From DATILI01 sp035476635 (lineage in GTDB: Bacteria; Pseudomonadota; Gammaproteobacteria; Burkholderiales; Burkholderiaceae_C): 16,053 nt of DNA. The notes under the pieces are model-generated. The model searched no databases, was not told the origin of the DNA, and worked only from the letters and a program-made list of their open reading frames with translations. Where the stretch lies: contig DATILI010000117.1 in NCBI GenBank assembly GCA_035476635.1, positions 1-16,053 on the forward strand, given 5' to 3'. Positions 6,427 to 13,688 of this stretch are shown here, one piece after another; within the stretch, counting starts at the first letter, position 1, and each line of letters opens with the position of its first letter. The translations under genes were made by a program, and so were the position numbers.

Positions 6427-8664
6427 TTACAGCCGGCCCTGGAACGCAGCGGGAATTTGCTTCAGCGTTGATTCCCTCTGCGGCTGCGTGACAGCGGCGT
6501 CCATCGCGGCGCGGTAGGCGGCGAGCGCCTTGGCCTCGTCGTGGAATTCACTGGAAGCGTAGATATTTCCCGTTTTCACCCACGCATTGGCGGCCTGGTC
6601 GGGCCAACTCTTGATGATGAGTTGGAGGCCCTGCAGGGCCAGCTCCCAGTCCTTGGCGTAGCTTCCGAACAGGTAGGCGGAATTGGCCATGTCAAAGTCG
6701 TAGACGTTGTCCTTGAAATGGGACTTCATGATCCGTATCGCGTCGGCTTCCCGGCCGGTGCGGCCCAGCAGAATGACTTCGAGCGAAAGCACCGTGAGCG
6801 CGTTCGGCTGGATTTTCCGGGCTCTTTCCAGATAGGCCCGCGCGGCGTCGAAATTGCGGCCCTGGATGTAGCCGCGCGCGATATTGGTGAGAATGGCCAC
6901 CACGTACGGGCGCGACGTCGCGACGGAATCCCAGACCCAGATTGCGTTCCTCCAGTCGCCCCAGCGCGCCAGGTTGTCGGCCACCATGGGCGTGAGCTTG
7001 CGGTAGTGCGGGTTGACGGCAATGCCCCGCTCCACCAGGTTGAGCATGTCCGCCTTGACCCTGTCCCACCGGGGATCATTCGGGTTCGCATCCGCGGACA
7101 CCGCCAGCGCAAGCCGGACGGCACGCACGATGTCGCGCTCGCAATCAATCGCCTTCTGGCTGATGTACAGCGCCAGCGCCGTGCAAGCCAGCGATGCGGC
7201 AACCAGCCCGCGCGAAACCGCAGGTCGCCAGGCCAGCCGCTGCCCCAGGAGCGCGCTGTTCAGGCCGACCCGGATGTCGGACGCGGCCAGCAGCGCCAAC
7301 ACCAGCGCGAACATCGCACCCGTGGAAGCCATGCGCCACGGAAAGCCGGCGTTGCTCACGACCAGGAAGGCCAGCATCGCGGCCAGCGCGATCGCGCGCA
7401 CCGGCGCCTCGGCCAATTCTTCGGGCGTTCGCGCGCGCCAGGTGATCCAGGCCGCCCTGGCCAGGTAGGCCAGCAGGAGCAGCAGGAACGCCCAGCCCAA
7501 CAGCCCATATTCCGCGAGCAGCTGGAGGATCTCGTTGTGGACGTAGTAGTCCGTCTCCAGTTGGGAGCCTTCCGCCTGGTACAGCGGGATATCGACTTCC
7601 CATGCGCCGGCGCCAACGCCCGACAGGGGGCGCTCTTTGATGATGCGCATGGTGGCTTTCCACATCACCAGACGCACCGCGAACGACCCTTCGGTGTACT
7701 CCTTTGACAGCGTCATGGAAGCGGTGCGCGAAAAGCTTCTTTCAAGCGGGGTGAGGCCGCGCTGCGCCGTCGCGTGGTCCTGCACCAGAGCCGAGTTGCC
7801 GGTCGGGATCAGCCCCATTCCCAGCACGGTGATCAACAGCACGCCCAGGGCGAGCACGCGCGTGGCCTTGTCCCAGGCTGAAAACGCGAACTGTCGACGG
7901 TACAACAGCAGTAGTACAGGCAAGACAACGCAAAGAGCGAGCAGCGCCAGCAAGGCCGAGCGCGTGCCCGTCATCAGAATCGCGACGATGTTGAAGCCGG
8001 TGGTGAAAGCCAACAACGCGACTTGGGAGGACGAACGCGCCTGCGCCAGCAGCAACACCGAAAACGGCAAGGTACAGACCACGAACTCGGCAAAGAAGTT
8101 GCGATTGACGAAGGTGGAAGCCGGGTTGGGCCCCTGCGGAAAGAGCTTGAAATCCACCCAGAACTGCAGTGCGGCCCACAGCGACGCGACCACCGCGCCC
8201 CAATGAATGCCCCGCGCCAGCACCGGCACCCGGTCACGGCTCAGCGTATTGAGGCCCAGCCACAGCAGCAGGCTGAAGATGAACCAGCGAATCGCCTCGA
8301 CACCGGCCAGGTAGGTGTGTGACCACGCCATGCTGCCCAGCGCGTAGGCCATCAGGCCCAGCGGCAGCCACATCAGGGCGTGCCAGCGCAAGGCCTGGCT
8401 GCGGTTGCGCTGCTGCCAGAAAAACAGGGCGGCTGCGCCCAAAGCCCCGAACGACACCACCATGGACTTCAGTGTGTCCTGCAGCATTTCCTCGTTGGGC
8501 ACACCCAGGGCGGGTGCAAGCAGCATCGTCATCGCGAGAATCGCGATGGTCCAGTCGCCCTGGACGACTTCACCGGGTGCCGAAATTCCCGCGGGGGATG
8601 GCGCTGGCTGCCTAGGCTCGGGGACAACGGCGCCCGCGGGCACCGCTTTCTTCTTTCGTGCCAT
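6427..8664 (-). CDS. O-antigen ligase / PglL-type membrane protein with C-terminal TPR-like region
   Basis: 745-residue polytopic inner-membrane protein of the Wzy_C superfamily (WaaL O-antigen ligases, PglL O-oligosaccharyltransferases). Members transfer a lipid-linked glycan in the periplasm onto lipid A-core or onto pilin and other proteins. The N-terminus (1-35) is basic then Pro/Ala-rich. About ten to twelve helices span roughly 36-500. Family marks are NRNFFAEF (187-194), MTGTRSA (231-237) with R235, and the large periplasmic loop with PLSGVGAGAWE (346-356) and VHNEILQLLAEYGLLGW (375-391), whose H376 matches the essential histidine. Residues 505-745 are soluble with TPR-like helices, for example NIARGYIQGRNFDAARAYLE (594-613). 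Whether the acceptor is LPS or protein cannot be told; no wzx/wzy or pilin gene lies nearby. Last cistron of a three-gene unit, only 3 bases after the GNAT-fusion stop. No Shine-Dalgarno is seen. Confidence 0.88.
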   Translation of the reverse strand: MARKKKAVPAGAVVPEPRQPAPSPAGISAPGEVVQGDWTIAILAMTMLLAPALGVPNEEMLQDTLKSMVVSFGALGAAALFFWQQRNRSQALRWHALMWLPLGLMAYALGSMAWSHTYLAGVEAIRWFIFSLLLWLGLNTLSRDRVPVLARGIHWGAVVASLWAALQFWVDFKLFPQGPNPASTFVNRNFFAEFVVCTLPFSVLLLAQARSSSQVALLAFTTGFNIVAILMTGTRSALLALLALCVVLPVLLLLYRRQFAFSAWDKATRVLALGVLLITVLGMGLIPTGNSALVQDHATAQRGLTPLERSFSRTASMTLSKEYTEGSFAVRLVMWKATMRIIKERPLSGVGAGAWEVDIPLYQAEGSQLETDYYVHNEILQLLAEYGLLGWAFLLLLLAYLARAAWITWRARTPEELAEAPVRAIALAAMLAFLVVSNAGFPWRMASTGAMFALVLALLAASDIRVGLNSALLGQRLAWRPAVSRGLVAASLACTALALYISQKAIDCERDIVRAVRLALAVSADANPNDPRWDRVKADMLNLVERGIAVNPHYRKLTPMVADNLARWGDWRNAIWVWDSVATSRPYVVAILTNIARGYIQGRNFDAARAYLERARKIQPNALTVLSLEVILLGRTGREADAIRIMKSHFKDNVYDFDMANSAYLFGSYAKDWELALQGLQLIIKSWPDQAANAWVKTGNIYASSEFHDEAKALAAYRAAMDAAVTQPQRESTLKQIPAAFQGRL

Positions 8665-8667
8665 GGG

Positions 8668-9543
8668 TCAGCGGCCCGTGACGGAACCGATCGGACGAAC
8701 CATCTCCAAATGGGGAATGCCTACCTCGTCAAAAGGCTCGCCGCGGGGCTCGAAGCCAAGACGGCGGTAAAAACCTTCGGCGCTGCGCTGCGCGTGCAGG
8801 ATGATTTCGTGGTCGCCCCGCTCGCGGGCGGCCTGTGCCAATGCCTCCAGGATGTCGCGGCCCAGGCGCGACCCACGCAATACCCGGTTCACCGCCATGC
8901 GCCCGATCTTGGCCACACCCGGCGCGTGCTGCAACAGGCGCCCGGTGGCCACCGGCTGGCCCAGGCGGTTGTAGGCAACGGCATGCACGGCGGTCTGGTC
9001 GGCCGCATCCCACTCCATTTCCATTGGGATGCGCTGCTCTTGGACGAAGACCTCGGTGCGCACTTTCGATGCGTCCTTGCCGATCTCCGCCCAGGAGCCG
9101 CGCTTGACCTGGGCCATGGCTTCCCCGGCCTCGTAGCCATTGAGGATCTCGCGCAAGGCGGGGGGCACGGGCTTGGAGGTCTGCGTGGCGGGGTCGGCAA
9201 ATACGTAGACCAACTCGCCGGTGATCAGCAATTCGTCGCCGCGAAAGATCGCGCCGGCGAACACCATGGAGGAGTTGCCGATGCGGCTGCATTTCAGGGC
9301 CACGTCGATCTGCTCATCCACCCGTGCCGAAGCGTTGAACTCCACCGTCGCCTTCTTGACATAAAGATCGCCTTCCAGCGCATGCATGGCGGCCTCATAC
9401 GGCAAGGCCAGGGCGCGCCAGTAGTCGGCCATCGCCGTGTCGAAGTACATCAGGTAGTGGGCATTGAACACGATCTTCTGCATGTCCACTTCGGCCCAGC
9501 GCACGCGCAGGCGGTGAAAAAATCGAAAATCTTGACGCGTCAT
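8668..9543 (-). CDS. YbgC-like acyl-CoA thioesterase fused to GNAT acetyltransferase
   Basis: 291-residue two-domain protein. Residues 1-135 are a hotdog-fold 4HBT thioesterase of the YbgC/FadM type: VRWAEVDMQKIVFNAHYLMY (14-33) with the candidate catalytic D20 and N27-A-H-Y in the place of the usual Y-H-x-x-Y. Residues about 145-291 are a GNAT N-acetyltransferase of the ElaA-like kind: VRTEVFVQEQRIP (161-173), RMAVNRVLRGSRLGRDIL (215-232) forming the acetyl-CoA loop, and FYRRLGFEPRGEPFDEVGIPH (258-278). Together they could hydrolyse an acyl thioester and acetylate an amine; substrates are unknown. The ATG at 9543 overlaps the esterase stop (ATGA), so translation is coupled. A much longer open frame upstream is a shadow of the esterase. 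The domain calls are strong; the biological role is not. Confidence 0.9.
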   Translation of the reverse strand: MTRQDFRFFHRLRVRWAEVDMQKIVFNAHYLMYFDTAMADYWRALALPYEAAMHALEGDLYVKKATVEFNASARVDEQIDVALKCSRIGNSSMVFAGAIFRGDELLITGELVYVFADPATQTSKPVPPALREILNGYEAGEAMAQVKRGSWAEIGKDASKVRTEVFVQEQRIPMEMEWDAADQTAVHAVAYNRLGQPVATGRLLQHAPGVAKIGRMAVNRVLRGSRLGRDILEALAQAARERGDHEIILHAQRSAEGFYRRLGFEPRGEPFDEVGIPHLEMVRPIGSVTGR

Positions 9544-10505
9544 GGGGATTTGGAAAAAAGGTGGCTTTGCAATGCTAACGCAGCGTCCTGATGGGCTTTG
9601 CGCGCCTCGGGTATTGCCCGGCCCATCTTGATGAACTCGTGGGTCACGCCGCGGTAGATGTCCAGGTCCACCGCAACACCGGCGGCGCGCAGCTTGTCGG
9701 CGTACTGGACGCCTTCGTCGACCAGCGGGTCGCATTCGGCCAGGCCAAACCAAGCCGGCGCAAGGCCGTCGACGTCGGGCGCCCCCAATGGGGCAAACCG
9801 CCAGTCCTCGCGGTCCGCCGGGCTGCGCAGGTAGTGGTTGAAGAACCAGGCGATGTGCGGTTCCTCCAGCACCAGCCCCTGCCTGAAGCGGGCGTGCGAA
9901 GCCGTGTCTGCTTGCGCGGCGCAGCCTGGGTAGAACAGCAGTTGCAAGGCCAGGGCAATACCGGCGTCGCGCGCCTGGATCGCGCAGGCCGCCGCCAGCG
10001 TGCCGCCGGCGCTGTCGCCGCCCACGGCAATGCGCGCGCCGTCCGCGCCCAGCACAGCGGCGTGCCGGGCAAGCCACAGCATCGCGTCCTGCGCATCGTT
10101 CGCCGCCACCGGAAACTTGTGGGTCGGCGCCAGGCGGTAGGCCAGCGAGACCACCATGCAGCCTGCAAGCCGGCTCAATTCGCGGCACAGCACGTCGTGC
10201 GAGGCGATGCTGCCGATGGTGAAACCGCCGCCATGAAAGTAAAGCAGCACCGGCAGGCCCGGCGTGCGCGCCGGCGCATAAAGCCGGGCAGGCAGCGCAT
10301 GGCCGTCGCGCGCGGGGATGCTGAAATCTTCGACCCGCGCCAGCTCGGCGCGCGGCACCTCCAGCACGCCGGCCCCCGCTTCATAAGACGCCTTGGCTTG
10401 CGCCGGTGTCAGCGTGTACAGCGGCGCGTGGCCGGCGCGTGCCATGCGCTGCAGCACAGAACGCATGGCAGGGGTCAGTTGCGGATAGGCGTCCAGCACG
10501 CTCAT
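9540..10505 (-). CDS. HSL-family alpha/beta hydrolase (acetyl-esterase type)
   Basis: 321-residue esterase/lipase of the hormone-sensitive-lipase family (bacterial family IV). It shows the oxyanion motif HGGG (91-94), the nucleophile elbow GDSAGG with S165, the acid D259 in ECDPLVDEG, and the base H289 in THEF, so the full triad is present. YRLAPTHKFP (123-132) is also typical. There is no signal peptide, so it is expected to be cytoplasmic and to cleave short-chain acyl esters. It is the first annotated gene of the three-gene minus-strand unit. Its stop overlaps the next start by 4 bases. Its own start (10505) overlaps the TGA of a possible 14-codon leader (10502-10546) in the same ATGA manner, and it has no Shine-Dalgarno of its own. 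The physiological substrate is unknown. Confidence 0.93.
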   Translation of the reverse strand: MSVLDAYPQLTPAMRSVLQRMARAGHAPLYTLTPAQAKASYEAGAGVLEVPRAELARVEDFSIPARDGHALPARLYAPARTPGLPVLLYFHGGGFTIGSIASHDVLCRELSRLAGCMVVSLAYRLAPTHKFPVAANDAQDAMLWLARHAAVLGADGARIAVGGDSAGGTLAAACAIQARDAGIALALQLLFYPGCAAQADTASHARFRQGLVLEEPHIAWFFNHYLRSPADREDWRFAPLGAPDVDGLAPAWFGLAECDPLVDEGVQYADKLRAAGVAVDLDIYRGVTHEFIKMGRAIPEARKAHQDAALALQSHLFSKSP

Positions 10506-10546
10506 TGGGTCAAGGCGACAGCGCCAAGGGTTTGTTTCATGTGCAT
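10502..10546 (-). CDS. Possible 14-codon leader peptide upstream of the esterase
   Basis: A short open frame, MHMKQTLGAVALTQ then TGA, precedes the esterase. AGAGG (10552-10556) lies 5 bases before its first ATG (10546); a second ATG is at 10540. Its TGA (10502-10504) overlaps the esterase ATG as ATGA. The esterase has no ribosome binding site of its own, so translation could enter through this frame and be handed on. It may equally be a chance open frame, since it is too short to judge by composition. Confidence 0.35.
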   Translation of the reverse strand: MHMKQTLGAVALTQ

Positions 10547-10600
10547 GGAGGCCTCTGCTGGCTTAAAGTTGGAATTTCCATCGTACAACGCAACCCCACC
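10506..10600. promoter_or_regulatory. Divergent intergenic region between esterase and dehydrogenase genes
   Basis: These 95 bases between divergent starts should hold both promoters. TGGAATTTCCA (10570-10580) is a perfect 5-bp inverted repeat around one central base. It lies 20 bases before the dehydrogenase ATG and could be an operator. TTGGAA (10569-10574) is a weak -35-like match, without a good -10 at the right distance. The dehydrogenase has no visible Shine-Dalgarno just before its ATG. No regulator gene is adjacent. Confidence 0.3.
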
Positions 10601-11737
10601 ATGGCTTTCATCTACTACGTGACCCAGATCCAGTTCGAGTTCGGCGCCGTCAAGCTGCTGAAGCAGGAGTGCGAACGCGTGGGCATCACCCGCCCGCTGA
10701 TCGTGACCGACCCCGGCGTGAAGGCCGCCGGCATCTTGCAGAAGGCGCTGGACGCCCTGCCCGGCCTGCCGGTGGCGGTGTTCGACCAGACCCCTTCCAA
10801 CCCGACCGAAGCCGCGGTGCGCGCTGCCGTCGAAGTCTACAAGGCCAACGCCTGCGACGGCCTGATTGCCGTTGGCGGCGGCTCGGCCATCGACTGCGCC
10901 AAGGGCGTGGCCATTGCGGCCACGCACGAAGGGCCGCTCACGCACTACGCCACCATCGAAGGCGGCTCGCCCCGCATCACGGACAAGGCGGCGCCGCTGA
11001 TCGCCGTGCCCACCACCAGCGGCACTGGCAGCGAGGTGGCGCGCGGCGCCATTCTCATCGTCGACGACCACCGCAAGCTCGGCTTTCACTCCTGGCACCT
11101 GGTGCCCAAGACCGCCATCTGCGACCCCGAGCTCACCCTGGGCCTGCCGGCCAGGCTGACCGCCGCCACCGGCATGGACGCCATCGCGCACTGCATGGAG
11201 ACCTTCATGGCGCCGGCCTTCAACCCGCCGGCCGACGGCATCGCGCTCGACGGCCTGCAACGCGGCTGGGCGCACATCGAGCGTGCCACGCGTGATGGCA
11301 GCGACCGCGAGGCCCGCTTCAACCTCATGAGCGCGTCCATGCAAGGCGCCATGGCCTTCCAGAAAGGGCTGGGCTGCGTGCACTCGCTGAGCCACAGCCT
11401 GGGCGGCGTCGACCCGCGCCTGCACCACGGCACGCTCAACGCCATGTTCCTGCCAGCCGTGGTCACGTTCAATGCGGTGGCCGAATCGGTGCAAAAGGAG
11501 CAACGCCTGCAGCGCATGGCGCATGCGATGGGCCTGGCATCGGCCAGCGACATTCCCGAAGCCATCAAGGACATGAATGCGCGCCTGGGACTGCCCACGG
11601 GCCTGGCCGCGATGGGTGTGGAACGCGGCTGGTTCGACCAGATCGTCAAGGGCGCGCTGGCGGACCATTGCCACAAGACGAATCCGCGGATTGCGAGCGC
11701 ACAGGAATACCAGGAGCTGCTGGCGGCGTCGTTGTAA
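10601..11737 (+). CDS. gbd: Iron-containing alcohol dehydrogenase, 4-hydroxybutyrate dehydrogenase-like
   Basis: 378-residue group III (Fe-dependent) alcohol dehydrogenase, NAD(P)-linked, cytoplasmic. The nucleotide region has VGGGSAIDCAKG (91-102) and PTTSGTGSEV (137-146). Metal ligands are D193 and H197 in GMDAIAH, H261 in HSLSH and H275 (or H276) in LHHGT. From memory, the sequence closely follows the Cupriavidus 4-hydroxybutyrate dehydrogenase along its whole length: the MAFIYY start, TPSNPTEA, THYATIEGGS, GFHSWHL, ETF-APAFNPPADGIALDG and DHCHKTNP. Oxidation of 4-hydroxybutyrate to succinic semialdehyde is therefore the best guess. The stretch before LHHG is a few residues shorter than in that enzyme. 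The open frame continues upstream to 10406, but the family start is at 10601. It ends 2 bases from the patatin stop. The substrate is inferred from similarity only. Confidence 0.9.
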   Translation: MAFIYYVTQIQFEFGAVKLLKQECERVGITRPLIVTDPGVKAAGILQKALDALPGLPVAVFDQTPSNPTEAAVRAAVEVYKANACDGLIAVGGGSAIDCAKGVAIAATHEGPLTHYATIEGGSPRITDKAAPLIAVPTTSGTGSEVARGAILIVDDHRKLGFHSWHLVPKTAICDPELTLGLPARLTAATGMDAIAHCMETFMAPAFNPPADGIALDGLQRGWAHIERATRDGSDREARFNLMSASMQGAMAFQKGLGCVHSLSHSLGGVDPRLHHGTLNAMFLPAVVTFNAVAESVQKEQRLQRMAHAMGLASASDIPEAIKDMNARLGLPTGLAAMGVERGWFDQIVKGALADHCHKTNPRIASAQEYQELLAASL

Positions 11738-11739
11738 GA

Positions 11740-12813
11740 CTAGAGCGGCTCGACCCGGTCCACCTGCGGTTGTTCGAGCCAGCCCTGGAATTCATCCACC
11801 AATTGCCGGCTCGCTGCCGCGGCGGTGGACCAGGCCTTGACCCGCCCCTGCAGGTTGTTGCCGTAGCGCTCGAAGTCCGTGCGGTCCGGCAACTTGCCGT
11901 TGGGCAGGGTCTTGATCCACTCCGGGTCCGGCGCCAGAAGGACCACGTTGTCCAGGAAGTGCGTGGCGCCGTGCCGCCACTTCAAGCCCTTGTCGAGCCA
12001 GCCTGGCACCACGGCTTTCTGGAAGTGCGGATACAGCACCAGGCCTTCGCCCATGCTGTTGTAGTTCAGGTGCAGGTGGTAGTCGGTGATGCCGCCGTCC
12101 CAGTAGGCGCCGGGCGGCGCGCCCGGGATGTCGGGCACCGACCTGAGCACGAAGGGGATCGAGCAGCTGGCCTGCAGCGCCGGGTTGAAGTTCAGTTCGC
12201 TCAAGTCGACGCGACGCGTGCGGTAGTCCGCGGTGGCAAATGGCAGCGCGCTGCCGTGCGTGGAAAACACCACGCGCTCCAGCCAGGCGCCCATGGCCTT
12301 GCGGTGCACGGTGTTGGTCAGGAATGCGCCGAGATAGCCCAGCGGCGTGCGCAACTGGTGTTCGCGGCCCAGCACATGGCGGCCGCGCGAGGTCACTACA
12401 TGCAGCTTGTAGCGCGGGTGCTGCAGGACGCCAGCCACTTTGCCGCCGTAGAAAGCCTGCAGGCTGGCGCCGAACTGTTCGCTGACAAACTCCGGCGTCG
12501 GCCGCTTCTGGCCGGGCTTGAGCTCGTAGTGCTGCTGGATGTAGTCGCGCTCCAGCGCTTCAAATCCCGCAACCGGATCCAGCAGACAGGCCGTGGCCAT
12601 GCGCCAGGCGCCGATCGAGGCGCCGACGAGGTGGATCTCATGCGTGGACGAGGCCAGCCATTGCCCGAACAGGAAGCGGTCCAAAGGCCCGAGGACCAGG
12701 CCTTTTGGCCCCCCGGCCGCCCCCGGAACGACTCTCACGTCGGTGGGTTTGAGGCCGCTTTCCTCGATATGCCGCCTGGCCCGTGGGCCAGCGTAGATGC
12801 GCAGCGCTCTCAT
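11740..12813 (-). CDS. Patatin-like phospholipase with atypical oxyanion loop
   Basis: 357-residue patatin-family serine hydrolase with the Ser-Asp dyad. The nucleophile elbow is GASIGAW with S66, and the catalytic aspartate is D239 in WDGGITD. The usual glycine-rich oxyanion loop (DGGGxRG) is replaced by GAAGGPKG (31-38), which still offers glycines and a basic residue. It probably cleaves acyl esters of lipids; no signal peptide or membrane helix is seen. The ATG at 12813 is chosen; a TTG at 12816 would add one residue. The ATG overlaps the HDOD stop by one base (TGATG), so it is coupled to that gene, and it is the last cistron before the convergent dehydrogenase. Family is clear; substrate and role are unknown. 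Confidence 0.88.
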   Translation of the reverse strand: MRALRIYAGPRARRHIEESGLKPTDVRVVPGAAGGPKGLVLGPLDRFLFGQWLASSTHEIHLVGASIGAWRMATACLLDPVAGFEALERDYIQQHYELKPGQKRPTPEFVSEQFGASLQAFYGGKVAGVLQHPRYKLHVVTSRGRHVLGREHQLRTPLGYLGAFLTNTVHRKAMGAWLERVVFSTHGSALPFATADYRTRRVDLSELNFNPALQASCSIPFVLRSVPDIPGAPPGAYWDGGITDYHLHLNYNSMGEGLVLYPHFQKAVVPGWLDKGLKWRHGATHFLDNVVLLAPDPEWIKTLPNGKLPDRTDFERYGNNLQGRVKAWSTAAAASRQLVDEFQGWLEQPQVDRVEPL

Positions 12814-13637
12814 CAAATGTATTCGCCCGCCTCATTCCCCGAAGTCCAGTCGATCGGATGCTGCTGCAGCACCATGTCGATGTCCAGGCCCATCGTCAGG
12901 CCGACCTCGCCCGGAAAACTCACGGCAAGTTCCCTGTCCGTGAGCCCGGCCTCCTTGGCACGCGCGCGCCAACCGGCCAGATGCAGGACGCCTGCGAGCG
13001 GCTCGTAGGCGTCGTTGTCAAACGGGGTGTACTGGTGTTGCAAGGCATCAACCAGCGTGCCGGGAAACTGCCATTGGCGCGCCAGGCCCGCGCTCACCTC
13101 GGCAAAACAATAGCCCAGGGCGCGGTGCTCGATCTTGGCGCGCCGGAGATCGAACGGCGCAGTCGTTTCACCAATCGCCGCCATTTTTTCCGGCATGACA
13201 CTGTGCATCACCAGTTCGCCCATCGCATGGATCAGGCCCGCGGTGAACGCTGTTGCCGAGTTCTGCTTGACCTTGCCGGCGAAAGACCGCGACAGCTTGG
13301 CCACATTGAGGCTATAGCGCCAGAACTGCTGCAGGTTGATACCGGGGATCGCCCGAACCGCGCTGCCACGCGTGGCAGCCGCCGCCAGCGAACGCAGGTG
13401 GTTCAGGCCCAGGATGGCCAGCGCTTCGGAGACGCTGCTGATCTTGCCCGGCATCGGCAGCAGCGAAGAGTTGGCCATCTGCAAGGTGCGCATGGTCAGC
13501 GCCGGGTCGGTGCCCAGCAGCTGGCTGATGTGGCGCAAATCAGGTTCGGGGCGGTTGGTCTCGCTGACCAGCAGCACAACGACCTTGGGAATGCTGGGCA
13601 ACGCGGCTTCGGACGCCAGCAGCTCGCTCAATTCCAT
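12813..13637 (-). CDS. HDOD domain protein
   Basis: 274-residue protein that is almost wholly an HDOD domain (about 7-215). This is a helical relative of HD phosphohydrolases found in signalling and regulatory proteins. Typical segments are LPSIPKVVVLL (13-23), ISQLLGTDPALTMRTLQMANS (37-57), ISSVSEALAILGLNHLRSL (66-84) and AGLIHAMGELVMHSV (133-147). In the last one the HD pair of true phosphohydrolases is H138-A139, so phosphodiesterase activity is not expected and a binding or adaptor role is inferred. There is no receiver, GGDEF or other output domain. AAGGAGG about 9 bases upstream (around 13646-13652) supports this start. It follows tex by 51 bases and is coupled to the patatin gene. Confidence 0.92.
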   Translation of the reverse strand: MELSELLASEAALPSIPKVVVLLVSETNRPEPDLRHISQLLGTDPALTMRTLQMANSSLLPMPGKISSVSEALAILGLNHLRSLAAAATRGSAVRAIPGINLQQFWRYSLNVAKLSRSFAGKVKQNSATAFTAGLIHAMGELVMHSVMPEKMAAIGETTAPFDLRRAKIEHRALGYCFAEVSAGLARQWQFPGTLVDALQHQYTPFDNDAYEPLAGVLHLAGWRARAKEAGLTDRELAVSFPGEVGLTMGLDIDMVLQQHPIDWTSGNEAGEYI

Positions 13638-13688
13638 GAGGAGTGCCTCCTTGACGTGGTGGGTTCCATGTGCCGATTATGTATCGGT
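13638..13688 (-). promoter_or_regulatory. tex-HDOD spacer with weak hairpin and -10-like box
   Basis: This gap of 51 bases holds the HDOD ribosome binding site (13646-13652). It also holds a perfect 5-bp hairpin just after the tex stop (arms 13673-13677 and 13683-13687, 5-base loop). The loop side contains CATAAT on the minus strand (13676-13681), a 5/6 match to a -10 box, but no -35 match is seen at the right distance. No T run follows the hairpin. HDOD may be cotranscribed with tex or have a weak promoter of its own. Confidence 0.3.

Noticed and set aside
11668..13008. 446-codon plus-strand open frame opposite the patatin gene
   Set aside because: It is an antisense shadow. The minus strand encodes an intact patatin and HDOD pair with conserved motifs and a stop/start overlap.
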